The notes under the pieces were generated by a model. The model did no database searches, had not been told where the DNA came from, and saw only the letters and a program-made list of their open reading frames with translations. Shown here one piece after another: positions 28,080 to 36,889 of a stretch of DNA of 64,000 bases; positions within the stretch are counted from its first letter, which is position 1, and each line of letters opens with the position of its first letter. The stretch is taken from assembly GCF_014268805.2 (NCBI RefSeq), contig NZ_JABWRF020000002.1:936001-1000000 (forward strand), in the 5' to 3' direction. The stretch is from Pseudomonas farsensis. Its GTDB lineage: Bacteria > Pseudomonadota > Gammaproteobacteria > Pseudomonadales > Pseudomonadaceae. The position numbers and the translations under genes are program-made.

Positions 28080-28276
28080 TTGCTCAGTTCTTTGTGGGAC
28101 AACGCAGCCTGGAAGGGCTGGGTGATCTCCTACAGGGGATGCGCTAGATTATGGAGACTGAGCAGGACAGTTGCTTCCACAAAGTGGTGTCCGACTTCTT
28201 GGCGCAGGTTAACGCGGCTACCTGTGTGGTAGCGCTGAGATCGGGACTTCCGGCGGCCCCACCAACCCCCAGAAAC

Positions 28277-28304
28277 GAAAAAACCCGCCAAAAGGCGGGT
28301 TTTC
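28277..28304 (-). terminator. rho-independent terminator downstream of tRNA-Thr
   Basis: ACCCGCC/GGCGGGT stem with T runs on both strands, about 45 bases beyond the tRNA 3' end; it could work in both directions. Confidence 0.8.
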
Positions 28305-28348
28305 CGGTTGTCTCAGAGATCATGAAACCCATCTCTGAAACCTAATGA

Positions 28349-28424
<76 letters not shown>

Positions 28425-28521
28425 ACAGGGGCGTCATTATAGCGATGGATTCACCCGTGTAAACCCCATCGTGCAAACAATCCACTTCGCCCTAAGTCAC
28501 CGAGGCAAAAGGAGAAAATTC

Positions 28522-28770
28522 CTACCAGCCGCGGTGGATGGTGTTGATGCCTGGTTCGGATTTGCCAGGGTTGAAAAACAGCTTGTCGTTGTCGCAGCCG
28601 CGCTTGCGGCAGGGGCTGTCGGCGTGCAGCGGCAGGCCGCGGTCGCCGCCCAGTTGCATGCCGGGGGTGTTCCAGTCCAGGGACGCTGGCTTGGCGGGCG
28701 GGGCGCTGCTGGCGCAGCCGGTCAGGGCCAGGGCGAGGGTCAGCAAGGCGAAAGGCTTGGCGTTGTTCAC
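28522..28770 (-). CDS. small predicted lipoprotein (82 aa)
   Basis: An 82-aa envelope protein starting at GTG (28770), read as MNNAKPFALLTLALALTGC. The signal peptide ends in the lipobox LTGC, so Cys19 should be lipidated; the following Ala-Ser favours outer-membrane sorting. The mature part carries the paired-cysteine segment CRKRGCDNDKLFFNPG. I do not recognise the family. The GTG start is chosen because it gives a normal lipoprotein signal; longer in-frame starts would bury it. Confidence 0.75.
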   Translation of the reverse strand: MNNAKPFALLTLALALTGCASSAPPAKPASLDWNTPGMQLGGDRGLPLHADSPCRKRGCDNDKLFFNPGKSEPGINTIHRGW

Positions 28771-29344
28771 GATGTTCGAATCCGTTCCAGGGTCTGTATT
28801 CAAATACGCGGTTTTTTGCCGCGGGCCTGAAGCACTGCTTGGCCGGGGGCGCGATTTTAACTGTCGGTGCCGGGCTAACGGTAGCGCGGCACGCGCCTGC
28901 TGTGACGGGTTTCCCGTTTCCATTGCTGGCCAGCAGGGCGGCTGCCGTTCACGGTCCTTCCAACACGCATTGGGCGCGCTGTGGGGGATCGTCTGGGCAG
29001 GGGGCGGCGATAATACACCGTTCGCTGCGCCGTGGCTGCAATTTTGGTAGTGGCCTAATGATATCCATTGTTTCGGGAAGCTGCCAGGCGGTGCGTGATT
29101 CTGGCGCTTTTGCTGCTTGCTGGGCGGGGGTTGGCGTGGCGGGTCGGAAAGCTTATGCACAATTGGCATCGGCGTTGTGCGCGAAAGGCATGCCGGGTGG
29201 GCGTACCACCGGTCTTTGCGCAAAGGCCTGTTTTTGCTGGTTTTAAAGGGTGTGGCGGAATAAGCACCGGGCTTTAAATAGCGACTGGATCCAACGTGTG
29301 ACGATTTTCATCACAAGCTTGTTCACAGACTTATCCACAGGTTT
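28771..29344. other. intergenic region, nothing convincing
   Basis: About 570 bases between the lipoprotein gene and the end of the methyltransferase gene. No supported gene was found. A single consensus DnaA box (TTATCCACA) lies at 29331-29339. Confidence 0.5.
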
Positions 29345-30559
29345 TCAAGCGCCCTGCGACTCTGTGTCGCGTTCGGCCAGCAGCATCAGGTTGCGCGGAG
29401 TCAGCGGGTAATCACAGAAAAGTCCTACGTGCACGGCGTAGCCGTTTTGCTGCATGAACAGTGCGCGGTCGAGCACCAGCCACAGTTCCAGGGGGCGGCG
29501 GAACAGGTTGCGGACGCGCTCCAGATTGCGGACTTCGGCCAGGCGTTGCCAGCCGGCGGCTTCCAGGGCTTGCCAGTCGGGGGTGCCGTGCAGTTCGACC
29601 TGGCGTAGTTCGGCGAGGTCGCGGCAATAGTGCTCGAAGGGTTTTTCCAGCCAGCTGACGGGCAACGATGGGGTGGGCAGGTAGCTGTCGCTGCCGCGTT
29701 GCTGGCGTTGCAGCAGGTCGAAGCCCAGGCGCCGGGCCATCGAGGTGTCGCGCTGGCGGCGGGCGCGGGCGCCGGAGGTGACGGTTTCGCTCAGCGGCAG
29801 GCCGAGGTCGTCTTTGCTCAGGCGCAGGCTGGATGCCTGGGCGGCGCTGGACAGCGGCTGGTAGCTGTCGCCGGCGATGCGGTTGTAGCAGCAGGGCGCG
29901 ATGGCCAGTTGGCGGCAGCCGCGCTGGCTGGCCAGTTGCAGCAGGCGCACGTGCAGGTCGCCGCAGGCATGCAGGGCGACTGCGCTGGTGTGCTGGCCCA
30001 GGTGGTCGGCGCTGCCTGCGGCCATCACGTCTTGCTGAATATGGGTGGCGGGCAGGTGGTGATGGTCGCTCAGGGCCTGGCCGGCTTCGACCAGTTCGGG
30101 GTCGTATTCCAGGCAGGTCAGGTGCTGGCTGGGCTGTAGCAAGCGGCGGCCGAGGTGGCCTTTGCCGGAGCACCAGTCCAGCCAGTGCTGGGTAGGGTGG
30201 GCGAAGGCCAGGCGGCGGCTGAAGGCTTCGATCTGTTGCCATTTGCGGCCGGGGACGTTGACGTCCAGGCGATGGCTGGCGGGGTGCAGGCCGGCGTCGG
30301 GGAGTTCGCTGACGTGTGATAGCTGCCCGGCTTGGGCGGCCAGTTGGGCGAAGGGGGCGGGGGCGCCGGTTGGGTCTGCGGCTTCGGCTTGTTGCAGGGT
30401 GCGTTGGCGCAGCCAGGTGGACAGCTCTGGGTGTTCGGCTTCCCACGGGAGGCTTAGGGCAGTGAAAGGGCGTGGGCGCCAGAGGTGCTGGTGGGCGCAG
30501 AGGAACTGGTCCAGGGCTTGGAAGCGGGGGAGCAGGTCTTGGGTTTGGAGGTGGGACAT
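29345..30559 (-). CDS. SAM-dependent methyltransferase (METTL25/Methyltransf_32-like)
   Basis: A 404-aa cytoplasmic protein. The Rossmann-type SAM-binding region is WLDWCSGKGHLGRRLL (about residues 146-161) followed by the acidic residue in CLEYDPELVEAG. A later LHACGDLHVRLL segment and the IAPCCYNRI motif are typical of the METTL25/Methyltransf_32 family, where CCY lies in the catalytic loop. The substrate is unknown. It is probably transcribed alone: a 98-bp tandem array lies upstream of its start. Confidence 0.8.
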   Translation of the reverse strand: MSHLQTQDLLPRFQALDQFLCAHQHLWRPRPFTALSLPWEAEHPELSTWLRQRTLQQAEAADPTGAPAPFAQLAAQAGQLSHVSELPDAGLHPASHRLDVNVPGRKWQQIEAFSRRLAFAHPTQHWLDWCSGKGHLGRRLLQPSQHLTCLEYDPELVEAGQALSDHHHLPATHIQQDVMAAGSADHLGQHTSAVALHACGDLHVRLLQLASQRGCRQLAIAPCCYNRIAGDSYQPLSSAAQASSLRLSKDDLGLPLSETVTSGARARRQRDTSMARRLGFDLLQRQQRGSDSYLPTPSLPVSWLEKPFEHYCRDLAELRQVELHGTPDWQALEAAGWQRLAEVRNLERVRNLFRRPLELWLVLDRALFMQQNGYAVHVGLFCDYPLTPRNLMLLAERDTESQGA

Positions 30560-30630
30560 GGGGCGCCGAAGTGTTGGTGGGCACAGTTATGTGCAGATCT
30601 GTTCCGGCCTCATCGCAGGCTGTCGCCAGC

Positions 30631-31024
30631 TCCCACAGAGACCGCGTCAGCTGCGATATTAGTGTCTGGCTCAATTCCTGTAGAAGCCTGCGATGAGGCC
30701 AAGACAGGTTCTACAAAGCCATGGAATGTCCCACAGACACCGCGTCAGTTGCGATATTGGTGTCTGCCTTAATTCCTGTGGGAGCCTGCGATGAGGCCAA
30801 GACAGGTTCTACAAAGCCATGGAATGTCCCACAGACACCGCGTCAGTTGCGATATTGGTGTCTGGCTTAATTCCTGTGGGAGCCTGCGATGAGGCCAAGA
30901 CAGGTTCTACAAAGCCATGGAATGTCCCACAGACACCGCGTCAGCTGCGATATTGGTGTCTGGCTCAATTCTTGTGGGAGCTGGCGACAGCCTGCGATGA
31001 GGGCAGGGCAGGTGTACAAAGCCA
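30631..31024. repeat. 98-bp tandem repeat array, four units
   Basis: The segment CCACAGACACCGCGTCAG recurs at 30633 (as CCACAGAGACC), 30731, 30829 and 30927, exactly 98 bases apart, with nearly identical sequence between. The array is edged by inverted copies of a second dispersed repeat, CATCGCAGGCTGTCGCCAGC (30611) and its complement (about 30980). That repeat also flanks 36251-36355. Confidence 0.95.
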
Positions 31025-31041
31025 TGGAATCTCCCACGCCC

Positions 31042-31067
31042 CCCAGCGCCCTTTGGCGGGCGCTGGG
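31042..31067. terminator. perfect hairpin just after the ABC permease gene
   Basis: A ten-base perfect stem CCCAGCGCCC/GGGCGCTGGG with a six-base loop, eight bases past the stop of the minus-strand permease gene. No T run, so termination is only likely. Confidence 0.5.
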
Positions 31068-31075
31068 TTCAGGTC

Positions 31076-31765
31076 TCAGCGGCCTTGGCTGGCGTCTACG
31101 CGCAGCCAGCGCTCCAGCAGCTTGAAGGCTTGCACCAGCACGAACGAGATCAGCAGGTAGAACACCCCGGCGGCAAAGAAGATCTCCACCGGCAGGTAGG
31201 TGCGGGCGATGATGGTGCGGGCCATGCCGGTCAGCTCCAGCAGCGTCACGGTGCTGGCCAGGGCGCTGGCCTTGAGCATCAGGATCACTTCGTTGCTGTA
31301 GGCCGGCAGGCCGATGCGCGCCGCGCGCGGCAGCATGATGTAGATCAGCGCCTTGGTGCGGGACATGCCCAGCGCCCGCGCCGCCTCGATTTCACCCTGG
31401 GGGATCGCCTGCAGGGCGCCGCGCAGAATCTCGGCGATATACGCGGCGGTGTGCAGGGTCATGGTCAGTACGGTGCACCAGAACGGGTCGCGCAGGTACG
31501 GCCACAGCGAGCTTGCGCGCACCGCGTCGAACTGGGCCAGGCCGTAGTAGACCAGGAACAGCTGCACCAGCAGCGGCGTGCCGCGGAAGAAGAAGATGTA
31601 GCTGAACGGCAGCGCGCGCACGTACCAGCGCCGCGACGAACGGGCGATGCCCAGCGGGATGGCGATGATCAGCCCGGCAACGACGGCAATGGCGACCAGC
31701 TCCAGCGTCAGGGTCGCGCCCTGGGCCAGGCGTGGCAGCCACTTGATGATGACTTCCCAATTCAT
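31076..31765 (-). CDS. hisM: basic amino acid ABC transporter permease HisM/ArtM-type
   Basis: A 229-aa inner-membrane permease of the polar amino acid family. It has about five membrane segments and the EAA loop (GEIEAARALGMSRTKALIYI) that docks on the ATPase. The FFRGTPLLVQLFLVYYG segment is typical of HisM. It directly follows the second permease gene with no gap (stop at 31766, start at 31765) and is the last gene of a four-gene operon ATPase-binding protein-HisQ-HisM. Substrates are likely arginine, lysine, ornithine or histidine. Confidence 0.93.
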   Translation of the reverse strand: MNWEVIIKWLPRLAQGATLTLELVAIAVVAGLIIAIPLGIARSSRRWYVRALPFSYIFFFRGTPLLVQLFLVYYGLAQFDAVRASSLWPYLRDPFWCTVLTMTLHTAAYIAEILRGALQAIPQGEIEAARALGMSRTKALIYIMLPRAARIGLPAYSNEVILMLKASALASTVTLLELTGMARTIIARTYLPVEIFFAAGVFYLLISFVLVQAFKLLERWLRVDASQGR

Positions 31766-32458
31766 TTATTCGGCCCTCACGAAGCCGCGAGCGGCGCGCT
31801 TTTCCAGCAAGTGCATGCCAGTCATGGCGATCACGGTCAGGGCCAGGTAGATACAAGCGGCCACTGCATAGAACGTGAACGGCGCCTTGGTGACGGTCAC
31901 GCCGATTTGCGCGTGGCGCATGATTTCTTCAAGGCCGATCACCGACACCAGCGCGGTGTCCTTCATCAGGATCATGAACAGGTTGCCCAGGCCCGGCAGG
32001 GCCATGCGCCACATCTGCGGGAGGATGATCCGTGACAGGATGCGGCCTTTGGACAGGCCCAGGGCCAGGCCCGCTTCACGGTGGCCCTTGGGGATGGCCA
32101 GGATCGCGCCGCGGAACACTTCGGTGGCGTAGGCGCCGAAGCACAACCCCAGGGCGATCACCCCGGCGGCAAAGGCGCTGAGTTCAAGGCCAGGCATGTT
32201 CAGGGCATCGCCCAGGCTGCTCATCAGCCCGACGGTGCCGAAATAGATGAGCAGCACCCAAAGCAGTTCGGGTACGCCGCGCACCAATGTCGAATACGTG
32301 CCGCCAAGCCAGCGTAGCGGCTTGATCGGGGAGGTCTTGGCCAATGCGCCGAGCAGGCCCAGGGCCAGCCCCAGCAGCAAGGCGCAAAGCGCCAGTTTTA
32401 CGGTCATCAGGGTGCCGGCCATCATGGCCGGACCGAATCCGTGCAGGTCGATATTCAT
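31766..32458 (-). CDS. hisQ: basic amino acid ABC transporter permease HisQ-type
   Basis: A 230-aa inner-membrane permease that pairs with HisM. It contains VRGVPELLWVLLIYFG and the EAA loop KGHREAGLALGLSKGRILSR. About five hydrophobic segments are visible. It lies 55 bases after the binding-protein gene and abuts hisM. Length and motifs are normal for the family. Confidence 0.93.
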   Translation of the reverse strand: MNIDLHGFGPAMMAGTLMTVKLALCALLLGLALGLLGALAKTSPIKPLRWLGGTYSTLVRGVPELLWVLLIYFGTVGLMSSLGDALNMPGLELSAFAAGVIALGLCFGAYATEVFRGAILAIPKGHREAGLALGLSKGRILSRIILPQMWRMALPGLGNLFMILMKDTALVSVIGLEEIMRHAQIGVTVTKAPFTFYAVAACIYLALTVIAMTGMHLLEKRAARGFVRAE

Positions 32459-32513
32459 GGGCTGCTGTGTTCAAGGGACCGGCACCGCGCAAGGCGGTAC
32501 CGGTCGAGGTGAA

Positions 32514-33266
32514 TCATTCGATGCTGAACGGGAAGTACTTGTCGTTGATCTTCTTGTACGTGCCGTCGGCCTTGATTTCGGCCAGGGCCTTGTTCAGTTC
32601 GTCGCGCAGCTTGGTGTCACCCTTGCGCACGGCGATGCCGATCTTGTCGCTGTCCAGCACAGGCTCGCCTTTGAACTCGTAGTTCATGCCGTCCTTGCTC
32701 TTGAGCCACTCGTACTGCACGTACTTGTCGGCCAGGATGCCGTCGATGCGGCCGGAGACCAGGTCGAGGTAGGCGTTTTCCTGGGTGTCGTACAGCTTCC
32801 TTTCGACATCAGGGTAGTTGTCTTCAAGGTAGGTACCGGCCAGGGTGGCGCGCTGGGTGCCGATGACCTTGCCCTTGAGCCACGCTTTGTCGGTCTTGAA
32901 GTCGACGTTTTTCGGGGCGATGAACTGCAGCTTGTTGGAGTAGTAGGGGTCGGTGAACTCGACGGCCTGCTTGCGCTCGTCGGTGATCGACAGCGACGAC
33001 ACCAGGAAGTCGAACTTCTTGGCGTTCAGGGCCGGGATGATGCCGTCCCAGTCAGAGGTGACCACCGAGCATTCGACTTTCATCTTGGCGCACAGGGCGT
33101 CGCCGATGTCCTTGTCGAAGCCGACGACCTGGCCGCTGGCATCCTTGTTGTTGAACGGTGGGTAGGCGGCTTCGATACCCATGCGCAGTTTTTCTGCGGC
33201 CATGGCGTTGGCCGACATCACCAGCGTGGCAGCAGCTGCCAGGAGAAACTTCTTGTAAGTCTGCAT
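32514..33266 (-). CDS. periplasmic lysine/arginine/ornithine/histidine-binding protein
   Basis: A 250-aa solute-binding protein (ArgT/HisJ/AotJ type) that delivers basic amino acids to the HisQM permease. ACGGAG precedes the ATG at 33266; a longer in-frame start adds 14 residues. The signal peptide (FLLAAAATLVMSANAMA) ends before AEKLRMG. Family segments are GIEAAYPPFNNKD, GFDKDIGDALCAKM and SSLSITDERKQAVEFTDPYY. The exact amino acid preference cannot be read from the sequence. Confidence 0.92.
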   Translation of the reverse strand: MQTYKKFLLAAAATLVMSANAMAAEKLRMGIEAAYPPFNNKDASGQVVGFDKDIGDALCAKMKVECSVVTSDWDGIIPALNAKKFDFLVSSLSITDERKQAVEFTDPYYSNKLQFIAPKNVDFKTDKAWLKGKVIGTQRATLAGTYLEDNYPDVERKLYDTQENAYLDLVSGRIDGILADKYVQYEWLKSKDGMNYEFKGEPVLDSDKIGIAVRKGDTKLRDELNKALAEIKADGTYKKINDKYFPFSIE

Positions 33267-33277
33267 GTATTGCTCCG

Positions 33278-34051
33278 TTAGCGGTGGCTGGACATGAATT
33301 GCTTGCAACGCGCCGAGGTCGGGTTTTCGAACACCTGTTGCGGCGATCCCTGCTCTTCGACCAGGCCCTGGTGCAGAAACACCACTTCACTGGACACCTG
33401 GCGGGCGAAGTTCATCTCGTGGGTCACCAGCAGCATGGTCCGACCTTCGTCGGCGAGCGCGCGGATGACATTAAGCACTTCCTGGACCATTTCCGGGTCG
33501 AGCGCCGAAGTTGGCTCATCGAACAGGATTACCTTGGGTTTCATGGCCAGTGTACGGGCAATGGCGGCGCGTTGCTGCTGGCCACCGGAAAGCTGTGCGG
33601 GGTAGGCGTGGCGGCGTTCGAAAATGCCGACCTTGTTGAGCAGCGCTTCGGCATGCTCGATGGCCTCGGCCTTGCTCAGGCCAAGCACGCGGCGTGGCGC
33701 CTCGATGATGTTGTCGAGCACCGACATGTGCGGCCACAGGTTGAAATTCTGGAAGACAAAGCCGATTTCGCTGCGCAGGCGGTTGATCTGGCGGTTGTCG
33801 GCGGCGATCAGGTCGCCGTTTTTCTGCGCCTTGAGCTTGAGGGCTTCACCGGCGACGAGGATTTCGCCCTGGTGCGGGTGCTCCAGCAAGTTGATGCAGC
33901 GCAGCAGGGTGGACTTGCCCGAGCCGGACGAGCCGAGGATGGAGATCACGTCACCGTCGCGTGCGGTCAGCGAAATGCCCTTGAGAATTTCCTGCTCGCC
34001 GTAGCGTTTGTGCAGGTTGCGGATTTCAAGCGCGGGCGTGGCCTGGGCCAT
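33278..34051 (-). CDS. hisP: basic amino acid ABC transporter ATPase HisP-type
   Basis: A 257-aa ATPase that powers the HisQM permease. It has Walker A GSSGSGKST, the Q-loop VFQNFNLWPH, the signature LSGGQQQR, Walker B VILFDEPTSALD and the H-loop VTHEM. It is the first gene of the operon, with 11 bases between its stop and the start of the binding-protein gene. The upstream 730 bases contain a family A REP-type palindrome and presumably the promoter. Confidence 0.95.
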   Translation of the reverse strand: MAQATPALEIRNLHKRYGEQEILKGISLTARDGDVISILGSSGSGKSTLLRCINLLEHPHQGEILVAGEALKLKAQKNGDLIAADNRQINRLRSEIGFVFQNFNLWPHMSVLDNIIEAPRRVLGLSKAEAIEHAEALLNKVGIFERRHAYPAQLSGGQQQRAAIARTLAMKPKVILFDEPTSALDPEMVQEVLNVIRALADEGRTMLLVTHEMNFARQVSSEVVFLHQGLVEEQGSPQQVFENPTSARCKQFMSSHR

Positions 34052-34785
34052 GTGCGGTCCTCATGTATTCGGGTGCGTTCCCAGCTGTTGGCGGCCTTCC
34101 TGGCGGACGCCAAGCTAGCATAGCGGCACAACGGCGGCCAACCAGGTCGCAAGGGGCTTCGGTAGTCGCTGGGGCAGTTTGTCGCATCGTTGCAGTGGAC
34201 TGTCGCGAGGATGTCCGCAATAGCGTTTTGCCCAGCAGCGGAGCCTTGATGAAAAAAGGCGCGATGGTGCCAGTTTTGGCCGGAGCAGGGAAGCGCTTTT
34301 GGCTTATCCAGATGCGCCCCAGCGGCGCGTTCTCGGCGTAGGAGCGGCCTTGTGCCGCGAAAGGGCTGTGCAGCGGCCCCAAAAATCTTGGCGTCATCCA
34401 CGATCGCCGGGGCTGCTGCGCAGCCCTTTCGCGGCACAAGGCCGCTCCTACACAAACCGTGCGATGCCCGTGCATAGGTTGTACCTCGGGTTGCACTCAA
34501 ATGCATTGCCTTGGTGCGAAGGTGTTACCGAGGAGCACCTTTGGTGCGTTTGTAAGTGAGTATTTCAGTAATCCAGAGTTGGCATGGGGGTTGGCGATTA
34601 TTCGGCCAGGGTTTGGCGCGATGCCTGCGAGCCCCCGGCAGCCGTGGCTGTAAGGGGTTTCTGAATCGCCTGGCACATGAGTGGCGCAGTTATTGCCAGT
34701 AACCACAGGCCGAATGCGGCGGTGCCTACAGGCTCGCTTCGTTTTCCTTTCATTCGGGTAGTCCACTCCTTACAAAGGTAGTTTT
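34052..34785. other. intergenic region with REP-type palindrome
   Basis: About 730 bases between divergent hisP and gabP-like genes. Apart from the palindrome at 34338-34451, I see no gene. The right 200 bases are AT-richer and must hold the permease promoter. Confidence 0.6.
34338..34451. repeat. family A REP-type inverted repeat
   Basis: Begins GTAGGAGCGGCCTTGTGCC and ends with the complement; same design as 11421-11533. Confidence 0.9.
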
Positions 34786-36171
34786 ATGAGCGGTAACAAT
34801 TCCAATGACCTCGCTCAGGGGCTCAAACCACGGCATGTGACCATGCTGTCCATCGCAGGCGTGATCGGCGCCGGCTTGTTCGTAGGCTCCGGCCACGCCA
34901 TCGCTGCCGCCGGCCCTGCTGTGCTGCTGGCCTATGCCGCCGCCGGTACCTTGGTGGTGCTGGTGATGCGCATGCTCGGCGAAATGGCGGTCGCCTCGCC
35001 TGACACCGGTTCGTTTTCCACCTATGCCGACCGCGCCATCGGGCGTTGGGCCGGCTTTACCATCGGCTGGCTGTACTGGTGGTTCTGGGTGCTGGTCATC
35101 CCGCTGGAGGCCAATGCCGCGGCGGCCATTCTGCATGCCTGGTTCCCGGCTGTAGACCTGTGGGCGTTCTCGCTGGTCATCACCCTGGTGCTGACGGTGA
35201 CCAACCTGTTCAGCGTGAAGAACTACGGCGAGTTCGAGTTCTGGTTCGCCCTGCTCAAGGTGCTGGCGATCATCGGCTTCATCGTCGTCGGTTGCGCGGC
35301 CATGTTCGGCATGGTGCCGGGTAGCCAGGTGAGCGGTGTCAGCCACCTGTTCGATACCCAGGGCTTCATGCCCAACGGACTGGGCGCGGTGCTGGCAGCC
35401 ATGCTGACCACCATGTTCTCGTTCATGGGGACCGAAATCGTCACCATCGCTGCCGCCGAATCGAAGAACCCCGGCAAGCAGATCAGCAAGGCGACCAACT
35501 CGGTGATCTGGCGTATCTGCCTGTTCTACCTGGTGTCGATCTTCCTGGTGGTGGCCATGGTGCCGTGGAACGACCCGACGCTGGCCGAGAAGGGCTCCTA
35601 CCAGACCGTGCTGAGCCTGATCGGCGTGCCGAATGCCAAGTTGATTGTCGATATCGTGGTGTTGATTGCCGTGACCAGCTGCCTGAACTCGGCGCTGTAC
35701 ACCTCGTCGCGCATGCTGTTCTCGCTGAGCAAGCGTGGTGATGCGCCGGCTCTGGCCCAGCGCACCACCAAGGCGGGCACCCCGCACTGGGCGGTGATGC
35801 TGTCGACTGCGGCGGCCTTCCTCACCGTGTTTGCCAACTTTGTGGCCCCGGCTGCGGTGTTCGAGTTCCTGCTGGCCAGCTCCGGCGCCATCGCGTTGCT
35901 GGTGTACCTGGTGATCGCGGTTTCGCAGCTGCGCATGCGTGCTCAGCGTGAGGCGCGTGGCGAGAAGATCTCGTTCAAGATGTGGCTCTTCCCTGGCCTG
36001 ACCTGGGCGACCATTGCTTTCATCATTGCTGTACTGGTGGTGATGGGGCTGCGTGAGGACCACCGGGCCGAGATCATTGCCACGGCGCTGTTGAGCATTG
36101 CGGTGGTGGCGACTGGGTTGCTGCTGCACCGCAAGCGCGGCGCTGCCGGGCGCGTTGCGCTGGATAGCTGA
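34786..36171 (+). CDS. gabP: GABA/amino acid permease (GabP-like)
   Basis: A 461-aa amino acid-polyamine-organocation family transporter with about 12 membrane segments. The N-terminus (LKPRHVTMLSIAGVIGAGLFVGSG) carries the conserved substrate-binding loop GVIGAGLF, followed by the GEMAVASPDTGSF segment, both characteristic of GabP and related proline/GABA carriers. It imports gamma-aminobutyrate or a related amino acid by proton symport. It is a single gene with its own terminator. AAAGGTAG precedes the ATG. A different amino acid substrate is possible. Confidence 0.85.
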   Translation: MSGNNSNDLAQGLKPRHVTMLSIAGVIGAGLFVGSGHAIAAAGPAVLLAYAAAGTLVVLVMRMLGEMAVASPDTGSFSTYADRAIGRWAGFTIGWLYWWFWVLVIPLEANAAAAILHAWFPAVDLWAFSLVITLVLTVTNLFSVKNYGEFEFWFALLKVLAIIGFIVVGCAAMFGMVPGSQVSGVSHLFDTQGFMPNGLGAVLAAMLTTMFSFMGTEIVTIAAAESKNPGKQISKATNSVIWRICLFYLVSIFLVVAMVPWNDPTLAEKGSYQTVLSLIGVPNAKLIVDIVVLIAVTSCLNSALYTSSRMLFSLSKRGDAPALAQRTTKAGTPHWAVMLSTAAAFLTVFANFVAPAAVFEFLLASSGAIALLVYLVIAVSQLRMRAQREARGEKISFKMWLFPGLTWATIAFIIAVLVVMGLREDHRAEIIATALLSIAVVATGLLLHRKRGAAGRVALDS

Positions 36172-36201
36172 TCGCGGGGCACGCTTGCTGCCATTGAAAT
36201 G

Positions 36202-36238
36202 AAAAGGCCGCACCTGGTTAAGGGTGCGGCCTTTTTTG
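36202..36238 (+). terminator. rho-independent terminator after the permease
   Basis: AAAAGGCCGCACC/GGGTGCGGCCTTTTTT hairpin with a T run, 30 bases after the stop. Confidence 0.92.
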
Positions 36239-36250
36239 TGGGCTTTGCGG

Positions 36251-36355
36251 GCCTCATCGCAGGCTGTCGCCAGCTCCCACAGAAACCTGGGCCAGACCTC
36301 AGCATTGCGACTGTGGGCGAGCTCTGTGGGAGCTGGCGACAGCCTGCGATAGGGG
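36251..36355. repeat. dispersed inverted repeat, family B
   Basis: Arms of about 30 bases (GCCTCATCGCAGGCTGTCGC and its complement) face each other. The same arms edge the 98-bp array at 30.6-31.0 kb, and a partial copy is at about 11846-11875. Confidence 0.85.
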
Positions 36356-36377
36356 CGGGCCTGGCTACACCGGGCTA

Positions 36378-36821
36378 TCAGCCAAACTGTTTCTGCTGTT
36401 GCTGCTGGCGGGCGACCACTTCGGAGGCGGTGATGTAGGCGTCCTGGAACTCATCGCTCTCCAGCCAGGCCATGGTGGTGTCTTCGTCGGTGCCGTCCAG
36501 CCAGGCGCGGTAGGCAGTGAACACCAGCACGATGTAGTCGGTGGCGTGCTCTTCCTTGTGGCCCTTGAGCACCAAGGCCAGCAGCGGGTCAACCAGGAAC
36601 ACCGAAATCATCGGCACCAGGCCATCTTCCTGGGCCTGCTTCATTTTCTCGAACAAGCTGTCGTAGCTGCCCGATTCCATGGCCTTGTTGAACACCTGCT
36701 CCACGCTTGCGCTTTCGCCAGTGCTGGCCTTGACCGCCTGGCCACTGCGCACCATGCGGTTTTGCTTGGCCTTGGTGGCGGCGCGCTTGGCGCGTTTCTG
36801 TTGCTTGCTGTTGGTGGCCAT
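36378..36821 (-). CDS. conserved hypothetical protein (147 aa)
   Basis: A 147-aa soluble protein starting MATNSKQQKRAKRAATKAKQ, with a very basic N-terminal tail that may bind nucleic acid, and an acidic helical body (SVEQVFNKAMESGSYDSLF, DGTDEDTTMAWLESDEF). It ends in a Gln-rich tail (ARQQQQQKQFG). The ATG at 36821 is chosen because the protein then begins with the basic tail. I recognise no defined function. It lies 68 bases downstream of ppk2 on the same strand and may be co-transcribed. Confidence 0.75.
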   Translation of the reverse strand: MATNSKQQKRAKRAATKAKQNRMVRSGQAVKASTGESASVEQVFNKAMESGSYDSLFEKMKQAQEDGLVPMISVFLVDPLLALVLKGHKEEHATDYIVLVFTAYRAWLDGTDEDTTMAWLESDEFQDAYITASEVVARQQQQQKQFG

Positions 36822-36889
36822 GGGCGCGGGTCCTTCGGGGGTCGGTAAAGGCGCGTATTGAAGCGCAGTTACCGGCGAAACCCAAGGCC

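Larger units (their letters stand above)
27155..28348. other. decayed region between integrase and tRNA-Thr
   Basis: About 1.2 kb without a convincing intact gene. It contains a doubtful minus-strand frame (27393-27770), a perfect hairpin (27532-27565), a decayed P4-type integrase fragment (27858-28016), a REP-like element (28037-28079) and a terminator (28277-28304). Confidence 0.6.

Noticed and set aside
28151..28345. Short plus-strand frame next to tRNA-Thr
   Set aside because: It runs through the tRNA terminator, has no ribosome-binding site and no recognisable product.
28771..29270. Short open frames in both directions upstream of the lipoprotein gene
   Set aside because: Composition-driven frames with no motif, no ribosome-binding site and no partner gene.
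29331..29339. A perfect DnaA box (TTATCCACA)
   Set aside because: A single box without AT-rich unwinding region, dnaA/dnaN or clustering. Not an origin.
30631..31024. 98-bp tandem array as CRISPR or as coding repeats
   Set aside because: Units are contiguous with no unique spacers; frames across it contain no conserved protein and start from repeat sequence only.
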